DNA from: TC-15 sp034437275
Lineage (GTDB): Bacteria; Chloroflexota; Anaerolineae; Aggregatilineales; Aggregatilineaceae
Length of the DNA: 64,000 bases
Direction: 5' to 3'
NCBI GenBank assembly: GCA_034437275.1
Contig: DAOTUD010000031.1
Location: 13,395-77,394 of the forward strand
Shown here: positions 53,168 to 61,292 of the stretch, one piece after another
Position numbering within the stretch: position 1 is the stretch's first letter
Layout of the letters: every line of letters begins with the position of its first letter
Program-made: the position numbers and the translations under genes
The notes under the pieces: model-generated
Database searches by the model: none
Told to the model about the DNA's origin: nothing
The model's input: the letters and a program-made list of their open reading frames with translations, nothing else

Positions 53168-53707
53168 CTAACGATGGCAGACTGCACAGTCATATAAGGC
53201 GTCTTTTTTGCCTTCTTGTTCGGCATGACAGTCCAGGCAGAAACCCATATTCATATTGACGACTTCTTTGGCGACGGTCATCGACGCGACATCGCCATGA
53301 CACGACCCACAGCTTACCTCCGCCGCGATGTGTGCGGCGTGGGTGAAGAACACATAGCTCGGCTGCTGGTGCACGCGCTGCCAGGGAATCGGCTCGCCAT
53401 CTTCCCAGTAGGTCGTCAATTTTTGGATCTCGTCCCGGTCAGTGGCGATATACGTATGGCATCCCATACATTTTTCAACGCTGGGGATGCCCGCCACAGG
53501 TGATTTATTCACCCCAGCATGGCAATACTGACAGCTAATGCCATTGCTGGCGTGGACCTGGTGACTGAACGCGAGAGGCTGTTCAGGGGCAGCGTCGGTG
53601 TTGGTCGTGACGAGAATGAGCACCACGACCGCTATCACAGCGACCGTGAGCACGCCCCCGCCGATCAACAACCGCCGCCGGGATAATAGGCCAGCTAGAA
53701 CACGCAT
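53168..53707 (-). CDS. actA: Alternative complex III pentaheme cytochrome c, ActA
   Basis: 179 residues. One membrane helix near 13-33 leads to five CXXCH heme sites: CQYCH, CMGCH, CGSCH, CLDCH and CAVCH, the last two residues from the C-terminus. This is the pentaheme ActA pattern. It is the first gene of the operon and would carry electrons out of the complex. GAAGGGAG precedes ATG 53707; a promoter lies about 110 bases upstream. Confidence 0.93.
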   Translation of the reverse strand: MRVLAGLLSRRRLLIGGGVLTVAVIAVVVLILVTTNTDAAPEQPLAFSHQVHASNGISCQYCHAGVNKSPVAGIPSVEKCMGCHTYIATDRDEIQKLTTYWEDGEPIPWQRVHQQPSYVFFTHAAHIAAEVSCGSCHGDVASMTVAKEVVNMNMGFCLDCHAEQEGKKDALYDCAVCHR

Positions 53708-53813
53708 GTAGACTCCCTTCTATGGCAGAAATGCGGTGAATGATTGCCAGATTGGTCTGCGGCCCGAAGAAAATCGCTCCTAAATCTGTGCCAGGAGACT
53801 CAAAATATGACTT

Positions 53814-53842
53814 ACTATACAATGCTTTAAATAAACGTTCAA
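53814..53842 (-). promoter_or_regulatory. Predicted promoter of the act operon
   Basis: On the minus strand, TTGAAC (53842-53837), a 17-base spacer and TATAGT (53819-53814). The leader to ATG 53707 is about 100 bases. Confidence 0.6.
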
Positions 53843-53866
53843 AACCGGCGTCATAGGTCCGGAAAC

Positions 53867-53895
53867 AAAAAAAACCAGACGGCACGTCGGGTTTT
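53867..53895 (-). terminator. Terminator-type hairpin upstream of the act promoter
   Basis: On the minus strand, AAAACC-x-GACG-type arms close around a three-base loop and are followed by eight T. It lies just upstream of the act promoter, so it could end an unseen short transcript or shield the operon. Confidence 0.6.
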
Positions 53896-54013
53896 CCCCT
53901 GGACTTTATGCAATATCGATTCAATGTTTATGTTTTACATCATGAAAATGCTCACAAATTCTTCTGCCATTCCTCACCCTGGCGCGATCATGCTGGCGCG
54001 CCCCGCTTAAAAT

Positions 54014-54042
54014 TTGGCAAACGCCCGCAAAGCACATAACCT
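54014..54042 (+). promoter_or_regulatory. Predicted promoter for the site-2 protease operon
   Basis: TTGGCA (54014-54019), a 17-base spacer and TAACCT (54037-54042), about 35 bases before GTG 54077. Confidence 0.4.
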
Positions 54043-54076
54043 CTACACGAATGGCATTCACTGACCGGAGGACGTT

Positions 54077-54718
54077 GTGTACGACATTTCGCTGGCGGTC
54101 CTGTTGGGCCGCGTGGTCGCGCTGACGATCGGGTTCACGCTGCACGAATGGGCGCACGCCTGGAGCGCCTACCGGCTGGGCGACTACACCGCGTATCGCC
54201 AGGGCCGGTTGACGCTCGACCCCCGCGCGCACATCGAACCCCTCGGCATCATCCTGGCGCTGCTGGCTGGGTTTGGGTGGGCCAAACCGGTGCCCGTCAA
54301 TCCCGGGGCCTTTTATCCCAACGAACAACGCGGGCTGGTGATCGTCTCGCTGGCCGGGCCGCTGATGAACCTGTTGATCGCGATTGTGGCCGGGGTGTTC
54401 ATGCGGGTGTTATTCGCGGCGGACGTGCTGGTGACCAGCGGCTTTTTCTACCAACTACTGGGCACGCTCGTGATCTTCAATCTGGTACTGTTTCTGTTCA
54501 ACCTGATCCCGCTTGCGCCCCTGGACGGCTACAAGATCGCGGTGGGCGTGCTGCCGCCGGAGCAACGCCGCGCCATGGTCCGGTACGAGCGCGAAACCAC
54601 GCTGGCCCTGCTGCTGTTGATCGTCTTTGGGGCCATGACGCGCGGACGGTTCAGCCCGCTGTGGCTGATCCTCGGCCCGCCGCTGGAATTCCTGTACCGG
54701 CTGATCCTGGGAGTATGA
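54077..54718 (+). CDS. Site-2 protease family (M50) membrane metalloprotease
   Basis: 213 residues with about five membrane helices. The zinc site is LHEWAHAWSAY (His 23, Glu 24, His 27) in the first helix; the third ligand is Asp 150 in FNLIPLAPLDG, the usual Asn-x-x-Pro-x-x-x-x-Asp-Gly motif. It lacks a PDZ domain, so it belongs to the short SREBP-type group of uncertain substrate. It starts at GTG 54077 after ACCGGAGG. The stop overlaps the next ATG (ATGA). Confidence 0.93.
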   Translation: MYDISLAVLLGRVVALTIGFTLHEWAHAWSAYRLGDYTAYRQGRLTLDPRAHIEPLGIILALLAGFGWAKPVPVNPGAFYPNEQRGLVIVSLAGPLMNLLIAIVAGVFMRVLFAADVLVTSGFFYQLLGTLVIFNLVLFLFNLIPLAPLDGYKIAVGVLPPEQRRAMVRYERETTLALLLLIVFGAMTRGRFSPLWLILGPPLEFLYRLILGV

Positions 54719-55251
54719 GCGTGCCAGCCGCCGGCTACCGGCTGCGCCAGGGCATCCGCGCGCTGATCGCCTGGTCTCGCCCGGTGGAGGATCCCCTGGC
54801 TGCCCACTATTTGAGTCCGGCGCTGTACGCGCTGTACGGCCAGATGCGGCGCGTGGAACGCCAGCACAGCCTGCGCGTGCTGCGTGGGGTGCTGGCCGCC
54901 GGGCACACACACCCGGACCTGCTGGCCGCCGCCCTGCTGCACGACGTCGGCAAGGTGCGCGCCCATTTCTTCCTGCCGGAAAAAGTGCTGGTCGTGCTGG
55001 TCAAGGCGCTGGCCCCCCGGCTGTACTGGCGCTGGGGAAGCGGCCCGGCGCACGGCTGGCGGCGTCCGTTTGCCGTCAGCGTGCAGCATCCGGCCTGGGG
55101 CGCGGAGATGGTCGCTGAGGCCGGGGGATCGCCGCTGCTGGTTGAGTTGGTCCGCCGCCACCAGGACGACCTCACCACGCCGCCGCCATCACCACACCCC
55201 GCTGCCGACCGGCTGCTGCGTGCGCTGCAGGCGGTGGACAACCAGAACTAA
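54715..55251 (+). CDS. HD-domain phosphohydrolase-like protein
   Basis: 178 residues. The HD motif LLAAALLHDVGK (His 76, Asp 77) and the preceding His 51 (RQHSLRV) mark an HD-type metal site; RRHQDD comes later. The protein probably hydrolyses a nucleotide or phosphoester. The ATG overlaps the protease stop as ATGA, so the two are coupled. Confidence 0.88.
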   Translation: MSVPAAGYRLRQGIRALIAWSRPVEDPLAAHYLSPALYALYGQMRRVERQHSLRVLRGVLAAGHTHPDLLAAALLHDVGKVRAHFFLPEKVLVVLVKALAPRLYWRWGSGPAHGWRRPFAVSVQHPAWGAEMVAEAGGSPLLVELVRRHQDDLTTPPPSPHPAADRLLRALQAVDNQN

Positions 55252-55328
55252 ACCAATCGCCTGCTCAGCGTGTAGTTAAAGTGTAGAAGCTAGAAGCCCG
55301 CCAGATTTGACACAAGGAACGGAACCCT

Positions 55329-56363
55329 ATGCATGCACATGTAACGATTATTGGCCTGGACCGGCTGGGCACATCGTTTGGGCTGGCGCTCAAACGCTAC
55401 CAGAACCAGCGCGGGGCCGAGCACACCTTCACGATCGTCGGCAGCGACCCGCGCGGATTCGCGATGAAAACCGCGCAGAAGATGGACGCGGTCGATAACT
55501 TCCACCGCGCGCTGCTGAAAGCGTCGGAAAACGCCGACCTGATCATCATGAACGCGCCGTTTAGCGACGTCGAAGAGATGTACCGCCGGTTGGGGCCGGA
55601 ACTCAAGCCGGGGGCGGTCATCCTGGACATGTCGACGCTCAAGATGCCGGTCATCGACTGGGCGCAGCGCTATCTGTCGCACAACGACGCCGGCGAGCCG
55701 CTGGCGTACATGGTCGGCATCACGCCGATGGTCAACGCCAACGCGCTGTACAAAGGCGATCTGACCGTCGAGGGCGCGCAGGAAGACCTGTTCGACGACG
55801 TCGACATCCTGATCGCCCCGTCCACTGACACGCCCAGCGAGGCGCTCGCGCTGACGGAAGACGTCGTGCGGCTGGTGGGCGGCAAGCCCCGCTTTATGGA
55901 CCCCCTCGAACACGACGGGCTGATCGCCGCCAGCGAGGAACTGCCGGCCCTGTTGGGCGCGGTGTTGTTCTACATGCTCAAGCAGACGGACGGCTGGATG
56001 GAACTGCGCCGCATGGTCAACCCGACGCTGGCGCTGGCCACGCAAAACCTGCGCTACCAACGGCCCGATGACCTGTTCGCGCTGTTCATCCACAACCGCG
56101 ACAACCTGGCGCGCCACCTGGAAGGGTTGATCGGCGTGCTGGACCAGGTGCGCGATTCGCTCGTCTCCGGCGAGGAGGGCGCGGAAGAACTCGAAGGCTT
56201 CCTGGAAGTGGTGCAGAAGACGTGGGAACAGTGGGACATCAAGCGGCACAGCGGCAAGTGGGAGGATGCGAAGGACCTCGAACTGCTGCCCGGTCCCTTC
56301 GGCTCGGCCAGCGGCTTCCTCTCCATGCGACGCCGGGGCAAAGACGAGGACGACGAAGACTGA
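55329..56363 (+). CDS. Prephenate dehydrogenase-like (TyrA-family) NAD(P)-binding protein
   Basis: 344 residues. An N-terminal Rossmann site, VTIIGLDRLGTSFGLALK, is followed by VGSDPR and a helical domain with GITPMVN and DPLEHDGLIAASEELPALL, as in prephenate or arogenate dehydrogenases. The C-terminus is charged (EDDED). The classic His of TyrA was not identified, so a true TyrA role is not certain. AAGGAACGG precedes ATG 55329. Confidence 0.75.
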   Translation: MHAHVTIIGLDRLGTSFGLALKRYQNQRGAEHTFTIVGSDPRGFAMKTAQKMDAVDNFHRALLKASENADLIIMNAPFSDVEEMYRRLGPELKPGAVILDMSTLKMPVIDWAQRYLSHNDAGEPLAYMVGITPMVNANALYKGDLTVEGAQEDLFDDVDILIAPSTDTPSEALALTEDVVRLVGGKPRFMDPLEHDGLIAASEELPALLGAVLFYMLKQTDGWMELRRMVNPTLALATQNLRYQRPDDLFALFIHNRDNLARHLEGLIGVLDQVRDSLVSGEEGAEELEGFLEVVQKTWEQWDIKRHSGKWEDAKDLELLPGPFGSASGFLSMRRRGKDEDDED

Positions 56364-56442
56364 TCGACCCGCCGCGCCACACGCACCAACACAGCGCCAG
56401 AGCAGCGTTCGCCTGCCCGGCGCTGTTCGTCATGCATGCAAG

Positions 56443-56541
56443 TGGCGGGAGTGTATGGGAGTCGAACCCACCGCGGCCCGCGCTGTGCGACCCGCCACCG
56501 ATTTTGAAGACCGGGAAGCCCACCGGGACTCATACACCCCC
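56443..56541 (-). tRNA. selC: Selenocysteine tRNA (tRNA-Sec, anticodon UCA)
   Basis: 99 bases including an encoded CCA (plus-strand TGG at 56443-56445). Reading the minus strand: an 8-bp acceptor stem GGGGGTGT with ACACTCCC, discriminator G, a 6-bp D stem with a 4-base loop (GAGTCC / GGGCTT), anticodon loop CTTCAAA with UCA, a long extra arm, and a T loop TTCGACT. The 8-bp acceptor and 6-bp D stem are diagnostic of tRNA-Sec. It sits 41 bases downstream of selB on the same strand. Confidence 0.95.
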
Positions 56542-56582
56542 ACGTCCACAGTACCAATATTAGCGTATCCTGGCGCGCGCTG

Positions 56583-58454
56583 CTATAGCATCAACTCCCA
56601 TTTCCCCGACCCGAGCACGCGCACATCCTCCTTGCGCCGCGTGATACCCAGCGCGTCCAGCCGTTCCAGGAAGTCCAGCGCATAGCGCCGCGTCGTCTGG
56701 AAGTGATCGCGCAGTTCGGCGACGGTCAGCGTGCCGCCGTTTTCCAGCCGCGCCTGGGTGAACGCGATCCACTCGCGCAGCACCGCCGGGAGGAAGATCA
56801 CCTCGCTGCTGAGCGCCACCAGATCGCCGCGCTCGATCAGGTAGTCCAACACGGCGCGCCCGACGTATTCCTCGGCCTGGCCGGCGGTCGGCGGGGTATG
56901 CGGCGCATCCTCGAACGCGGCCCACAGTTTGTCGAGCGCCACCTGTTGGGCCGCCGTCAACTGCACCGTGTAATCCGGCAGCCGCAGCACGCCGCCGCGC
57001 TCGACGGTGATATGCCCGTGCTCGGCCAGCAGATCACACACCACCGCGAAGGCGTCCGGCTCCAGGCGCAGCCGGGTGCGCAGCGCCTCCGGCGGCATCC
57101 CCAGGCGCAGCGGCTCCGCGCGGTGAAAGCGGTCCAGCACGCGCGCGACCTTGTGCGTCAGGCGGTCCCAGGCCGCGGCGTGCAGCGCCCATGCGCTAAC
57201 CGTGATCAGGTCGCCCTGCTCGACGGCAGCGGCGATCTGGTCCGCGTCCAGGTCGATCTCCTGGATGCGCACCGGGCCGCGCTGTTCGCCGAGCGCCAGC
57301 AGGGCTATCGCCACCGGATCGCCAGCAAGCAGCACCGCGAAGCGTGCGGCGACCTCGGGCCGGAAGCGCCGCCAGCGCCGCCCCGGGTTGGTATCCAGGA
57401 TCAGGCCGCCGCCGATGGTTTCGGGCGGGGACGCGCGGCGGATGATGTAGCGGTCATGACGCGCGGCCACGATGGGGTGTTCCAGCCGGAGTTGGATCCA
57501 GCTTTCCTCGCCGGGCAGCACCCCCTCCCGATCCAGCACACGCACACGGGCCATCGTCTCCGACGCGCCGGTGAACAGCTTGACCTCGTCGTTATGCGCC
57601 AGCGGGTGATGCGCCGCCGGGAGATAGCGCAGCCAGGCGTCGACCAGCGTCGTCGGGTGCCAGACCGCCGGCAGCCCCAGCACATCGCCGCGCGCCAGGT
57701 CGGATTTTTCCACGCCGCGCAGATTCACCGCCACGCGCTGCCCCGGCCCGGCCTGCTCGACGCTTTCCTCGTGCGATTGCAGGCCCCGGATGCGCGCGCG
57801 CACCCCGGACGGCTGAATCTCCACGTCCTGCCCGACGCGGAGCGTGCCGTCTTGCAGCGTGCCGGTCACCACCACGCCGAAGCCGCTGATGGTGAACACG
57901 CGGTCAATCGGCAGGCGCGGGTTGCCATGATCGGCGCGCGCGGGCTGCCCGGCCAGCACGTCGCTCAGTTCCGCGACGAATGTCTCCAGCCCTGCGCCGG
58001 TGAAGGCCGACACCGGGAGCACCGGCTGCCCGTCCAATATCGTGCCTTGCAGCACGTCCAGCACGTCCAGCTGCACCAGTTCCAGCCATTCCGGGTCGTC
58101 GACCAGGTCGATCTTGGTCAGCGCAACCAGCCCGGTCGGCACGTTGAGCAGGTCGAGGATGGCAAGGTGCTCGCGCGTCTGGGGCATCACGCCCTCGTCG
58201 GCGGCAATGACCAGGATCGCGGCGTCGATGCCGCCCACGCCGGCCAGCATGTTCTCGATGAAATCGCGGTGGCCCGGCACGTCCACAATGCCGACGCGCT
58301 CTGCGCCGGGCAGGTCCAGCCACGCGAAGCCGAGGTCAATCGTCATTTCGCGCAGTTTTTCTTCTTGCAGGCGGTCGGGGTCGATCCCGGTCAGGGCGCG
58401 CGTGAGGGTTGATTTGCCGTGATCGACGTGTCCAGCGGTACCAATAACGTACAT
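56583..58454 (-). CDS. selB: Selenocysteine-specific elongation factor SelB
   Basis: 623 residues. The EF-Tu-like GTPase has the P-loop GTAGHVDHGKSTL, GIVDVPGHRDFIENML and LTKIDLVDD. Beta-barrel domains and a C-terminal block of winged helices (about 370-623) that binds SECIS RNA follow. It delivers Sec-tRNA to UGA. ATG 58454 is taken over an upstream ATG as it starts the conserved MYVIGTAGHVD. It follows a hydrolase gene after 15 bases and precedes selC. Confidence 0.97.
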   Translation of the reverse strand: MYVIGTAGHVDHGKSTLTRALTGIDPDRLQEEKLREMTIDLGFAWLDLPGAERVGIVDVPGHRDFIENMLAGVGGIDAAILVIAADEGVMPQTREHLAILDLLNVPTGLVALTKIDLVDDPEWLELVQLDVLDVLQGTILDGQPVLPVSAFTGAGLETFVAELSDVLAGQPARADHGNPRLPIDRVFTISGFGVVVTGTLQDGTLRVGQDVEIQPSGVRARIRGLQSHEESVEQAGPGQRVAVNLRGVEKSDLARGDVLGLPAVWHPTTLVDAWLRYLPAAHHPLAHNDEVKLFTGASETMARVRVLDREGVLPGEESWIQLRLEHPIVAARHDRYIIRRASPPETIGGGLILDTNPGRRWRRFRPEVAARFAVLLAGDPVAIALLALGEQRGPVRIQEIDLDADQIAAAVEQGDLITVSAWALHAAAWDRLTHKVARVLDRFHRAEPLRLGMPPEALRTRLRLEPDAFAVVCDLLAEHGHITVERGGVLRLPDYTVQLTAAQQVALDKLWAAFEDAPHTPPTAGQAEEYVGRAVLDYLIERGDLVALSSEVIFLPAVLREWIAFTQARLENGGTLTVAELRDHFQTTRRYALDFLERLDALGITRRKEDVRVLGSGKWELML

Positions 58455-58469
58455 AAGCCACAATACCTT

Positions 58470-59243
58470 CTAAAAACCACGTTGTTCTAACCAGTTCAGG
58501 ATGTGCCCGGCGACCGTCTGCCAGTCCGTATCCAGCGGCAGCCCGTGCCCCATGCCGGGGATGATCTGCGCGGCAGTGGCGTGGATTTCCGCCGGGGAGA
58601 AGAAGTGATCGTCCGCCGCGCCCAATACCCCAATTGGCACCTGGATGCGTTCCGGGCGAATCCGGCTCAGGCCCAACATCCCCAGGAAGGCAACCGCCGA
58701 CTCGTTGGTCAGGCGCGCATGGTGGCGGCGCAGGTCGTCGTCGGGATAATCGTCCGGGAAGAAGCCCCAGCGGTAGCGCTCCGGCGTGGCGACCAGCGGC
58801 CACAGGTCCAGCGTCAGCCCGGCGCGCAGCGTGGCCAGCGGATAGCGGCGCAGCACGCGCAGCAGCGACCGCCACACGCCGTGTCCTGGCGGCGGCGCAG
58901 CGACCAGCACCCCGGCGCGGGCGGGATGCCGCTCCAGGTATTTCTGCACGATGTAGCCGCCCATCGAGTGCCCGATCAGCACCGGGATGTCGGGCAGGGT
59001 GGTCACGATGTGCGCCACGTCTTGCACGTAAGCGGCGATGCTGTGCCAGCGGATCCGCTCGTGCCCGGCGCTGCCACCATGCCCGCGCAGGCTGAGCGCG
59101 TACACGCGGTAACCCTGTGCCACAAAATAGGGCAGGAAATGCTCGTCCCAACACCACGCCCCATGCCACATCCCGTGCACGAACAGCAGCGGCACGGTTT
59201 TCGTCTGGCGCGCCGGTTGGCGGGAAATTACCTCAAGCTGCAT
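58470..59243 (-). CDS. Alpha/beta hydrolase embedded in the sel operon
   Basis: 257 residues. The nucleophile motif is VLIGHSMGGYIVQKY (Ser 93); LLFVHGMWHGAWCWDEHFLP is the oxyanion region; GAADDH and GMGHGLPLD supply the acid and His. No signal peptide is present, so it is cytosolic, of esterase or peroxidase-like type. It starts three bases after selA ends and ends 15 bases before selB starts. No known role in selenocysteine synthesis is established for this family. Confidence 0.92.
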   Translation of the reverse strand: MQLEVISRQPARQTKTVPLLFVHGMWHGAWCWDEHFLPYFVAQGYRVYALSLRGHGGSAGHERIRWHSIAAYVQDVAHIVTTLPDIPVLIGHSMGGYIVQKYLERHPARAGVLVAAPPPGHGVWRSLLRVLRRYPLATLRAGLTLDLWPLVATPERYRWGFFPDDYPDDDLRRHHARLTNESAVAFLGMLGLSRIRPERIQVPIGVLGAADDHFFSPAEIHATAAQIIPGMGHGLPLDTDWQTVAGHILNWLEQRGF

Positions 59244-59246
59244 GGC

Positions 59247-60587
59247 TCACCCTTCCAGCGCCGCGACAGCAGCCAGCAGCGCGGCGTCTTGTTCCGGCAG
59301 CACGGTGCGCGGGTCGAGCAGCAGGCGGTCCTGGGCCACGCGCGCGATCACGGGCGGATCGCAGCGCCGAAGCTGCGCAGCGGCGGCGTTGGGCTGCTCC
59401 ACGCGCGGCGACAGCGCCCAGGTCGGCAGTGTTTCGCCGGGCAGACTGCCCCCGCCGACGGTCGACTCGGCGCGCACCACGTCGCCGCCGATATCCGCCG
59501 CCCAACGGTCGGCCCGTGCCCGGATCGCAGCGGGCGACAGGCTGATCATGCGCCACACCGGGACCTTGTCCAGCGCCTCGCCCCGGCGATAGTGGTCGAG
59601 CGTGGTCGCCAGCCCGGCCAGACACAGCTTATCCGGACGCAGCGCCCGCGCCAGCGGGTGCCGCTTGAGCACGGCGACCAGGTCGGCGCGCCCGATGATG
59701 ATCCCCGCCTGGGGACCGCCCAGCAGCTTATCGCCGCTGAACATCACCAGATCGGCCCCGGCGGCCAGGCTCTCCTGGGCGAGCGGTTCGTGCGCCAGCC
59801 CAAACGCCGCCGTATCGAGCAGTGCGCCGCTGCCGATGTCGTCGAGCAGCAGCAGGTCATGCTGGTGCGCCAGTTCGGCCATCTGCGCCAGCGTGACGCT
59901 TTCAGTGAAGCCGATCACGCGGAAGTTCGAGGCGTGGGCGTGCAGCAGCGCGGCGGTGTATTCGGTGATGGCGCTGGCATAATCGCGCAGGTGGGTGCGG
60001 TTGGTGGTGCCGACCTCGATCATGATCGCGCCGCTTTGCGCCATCACGTCCGGCACGCGGAACGATCCGCCGATCTCGACCAGTTGGCCCCGGCTGATGA
60101 TCACCTCGCGCGCATGGGCCAGCGCCGAGAGCGCCAGCAGCACCCCAGCGGCGTTGTTGTTGACCACCAGCCCGGCCTCGGCCCCGGTCACGTCGGCGAC
60201 GATGCGCTCGATGTGCGTGTCGCGTTTGCCGCGTACCCCCGCCGTCAGTTCGTATTCGAGCGTGCTGTACCCCCCGGCGACGGCACGCATCGCGGCCAGC
60301 GTTTCCGCCGACAACGGCGCACGCCCCAGGTTGGTGTGGATGATCACGCCGCTGGCGTTGATGACCGGGCGCAGGGTGGGTCGGGCCGTGCGCGCCAACT
60401 GTTCCGCTGCCTGCGCCAGCAGCGCCGCCTCGTCGGGGAGCACGCCGCCCTGCCGCACCGTCTGCCGGGCCGCATCGACGACCTGGCGCAGCGCCTGGAC
60501 GGTCGGCTCGCGCCCGTACGCCGCCTGGAGCGATTCACCGGCGCGCAGCAGCGCGTCAATACTGGGTAAGTTGCGTAAAGATGTCAT
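59247..60587 (-). CDS. selA: Selenocysteine synthase SelA
   Basis: 446 residues. The PLP-binding Lys is in FSGDKLLGGPQAG (Lys 287). Other signatures are RPVINASGVIIHTNLGRAPL and NNNAAGVLLALSAL. It converts Ser-tRNA-Sec to Sec-tRNA-Sec using selenophosphate. The ATG at 60587 is only about eight bases from a -10 element, so the transcript is probably leaderless. It heads the selA-hydrolase-selB-selC operon. SelD is not in the window. Confidence 0.97.
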   Translation of the reverse strand: MTSLRNLPSIDALLRAGESLQAAYGREPTVQALRQVVDAARQTVRQGGVLPDEAALLAQAAEQLARTARPTLRPVINASGVIIHTNLGRAPLSAETLAAMRAVAGGYSTLEYELTAGVRGKRDTHIERIVADVTGAEAGLVVNNNAAGVLLALSALAHAREVIISRGQLVEIGGSFRVPDVMAQSGAIMIEVGTTNRTHLRDYASAITEYTAALLHAHASNFRVIGFTESVTLAQMAELAHQHDLLLLDDIGSGALLDTAAFGLAHEPLAQESLAAGADLVMFSGDKLLGGPQAGIIIGRADLVAVLKRHPLARALRPDKLCLAGLATTLDHYRRGEALDKVPVWRMISLSPAAIRARADRWAADIGGDVVRAESTVGGGSLPGETLPTWALSPRVEQPNAAAAQLRRCDPPVIARVAQDRLLLDPRTVLPEQDAALLAAVAALEG

Positions 60588-60594
60588 GCCGCAG

Positions 60595-60623
60595 ATTATA
60601 CCATCTGCTGGGCGGTTGGTCAG
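60595..60623 (-). promoter_or_regulatory. Promoter of the sel operon, probably giving leaderless mRNA
   Basis: On the minus strand, CTGACC (60623-60618), a 17-base spacer and a perfect TATAAT (60600-60595). Seven bases separate it from ATG 60587, so transcription should start at or next to the A of ATG. No ribosome site is present. Confidence 0.6.
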
Positions 60624-60639
60624 CCAAAAAACCAGTGGC

Positions 60640-60850
60640 TACAGTGGCCCGGTATTGGCTGGCGTGTGTCAACGAAGTACGCAGCTTTGCCGGCTGCGAC
60701 CGCACGCCGGACAAGGAAACGCCGCTGTGGGCACCCGACCTGGCCCCGATCTACGACTGGACGGCGGACGCCTACAACGCCAAGCTGGCCTACTACGTCA
60801 GCTACAACGGCGCGGTGCAAGTCACGCTCAAGGCCGGCGGATTGCCATAA
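60640..60850 (+). pseudogene. C-terminal gene remnant
   Basis: About 70 codons with GC-rich third positions like the real genes around it, ending in VQVTLKAGGLP and TAA. The readable part begins near VARYWLACVNEVRSFAGCD with no plausible start or ribosome site, and the upstream part overlaps the selA promoter region. I do not recognise the family. It looks like the tail of a truncated gene. A functional small protein cannot be excluded. Confidence 0.4.
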
Positions 60851-60878
60851 AAAAACGCCCGCCCAAACCGGCGGGTGT
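60849..60878 (-). terminator. Terminator after the FmdB-type gene
   Basis: On the minus strand CCCGCC pairs with GGCGGG around a six-base loop, followed by a run of seven T. Confidence 0.8.
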
Positions 60879-60903
60879 ACATTATCCATCCAGCACGCCG
60901 GTG

Positions 60904-61209
60904 TCAGTCCGGCTTGGCGTCGGATTTTGGCGTGTCGTTGTCTTTCTTGGCCGGCTTGGCAGCGTCGGTCTGGCCGTTGGTGCCGGACTCCTTCTCTTTA
61001 TCCTGTTTGGGGGATGTGGACAGGTTGTTACGCCCTTTGCTGTCCTTCACGTACCACCCGGAGCCTTTGAACACAATCCCGACCGGCTGCGGCACACGGT
61101 GCGTATAGCCGCCGCATTCCGGGCACTCGCTGATCGGATCGTCGGAGAACTTTTGGCGCGCATCGAAGCGCACGCCGCAATCTTCACATTCGTAGGTATA
61201 AATCGGCAT
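60904..61209 (-). CDS. FmdB-family zinc-ribbon protein
   Basis: 101 residues. The N-terminal ribbon PIYTYECEDCG and ISECPECGG binds zinc with four Cys. GIVFKGSGWYVKDS is the family end motif. The last 40 residues are Lys/Asp/Ser-rich and disordered. The family is of regulatory or unknown role. ATG 61209 follows GAGG; a GTG at 61215 is an alternative. Confidence 0.92.
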   Translation of the reverse strand: MPIYTYECEDCGVRFDARQKFSDDPISECPECGGYTHRVPQPVGIVFKGSGWYVKDSKGRNNLSTSPKQDKEKESGTNGQTDAAKPAKKDNDTPKSDAKPD

Positions 61210-61292
61210 CAACACACCTCAGCGTTTTCAATTCCGACCCATTATTATACGCATTTTTCCCGGTTTGACGAGTATAAGCTGCGTAAGAATCG

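Larger units (their letters stand above)
53708..54076. other. AT-rich divergent gap between actA and the site-2 protease gene
   Basis: This 369-base gap has no supported gene. It is clearly more AT-rich than its neighbours. It contains the act promoter (53814-53842, minus), a terminator-like hairpin (53867-53895) and a weaker plus promoter (54014-54042). Confidence 0.7.
60588..60903. other. Gap between selA and the FmdB-type gene
   Basis: This 316-base gap holds the sel promoter, the gene remnant at 60640-60850 and the terminator at 60849-60878; nothing else was seen. Confidence 0.6.

Noticed and set aside
53583..53924. Minus-strand frame across the act promoter
   Set aside because: It overlaps actA, the promoter and a terminator, and its translation has no family features.
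53896..53957. Small-RNA promoter (TTGTGA, 17 bases, AACATA) feeding the terminator at 53867-53895
   Set aside because: The -10 is poor, and the product would be under 60 bases; only the terminator was kept.
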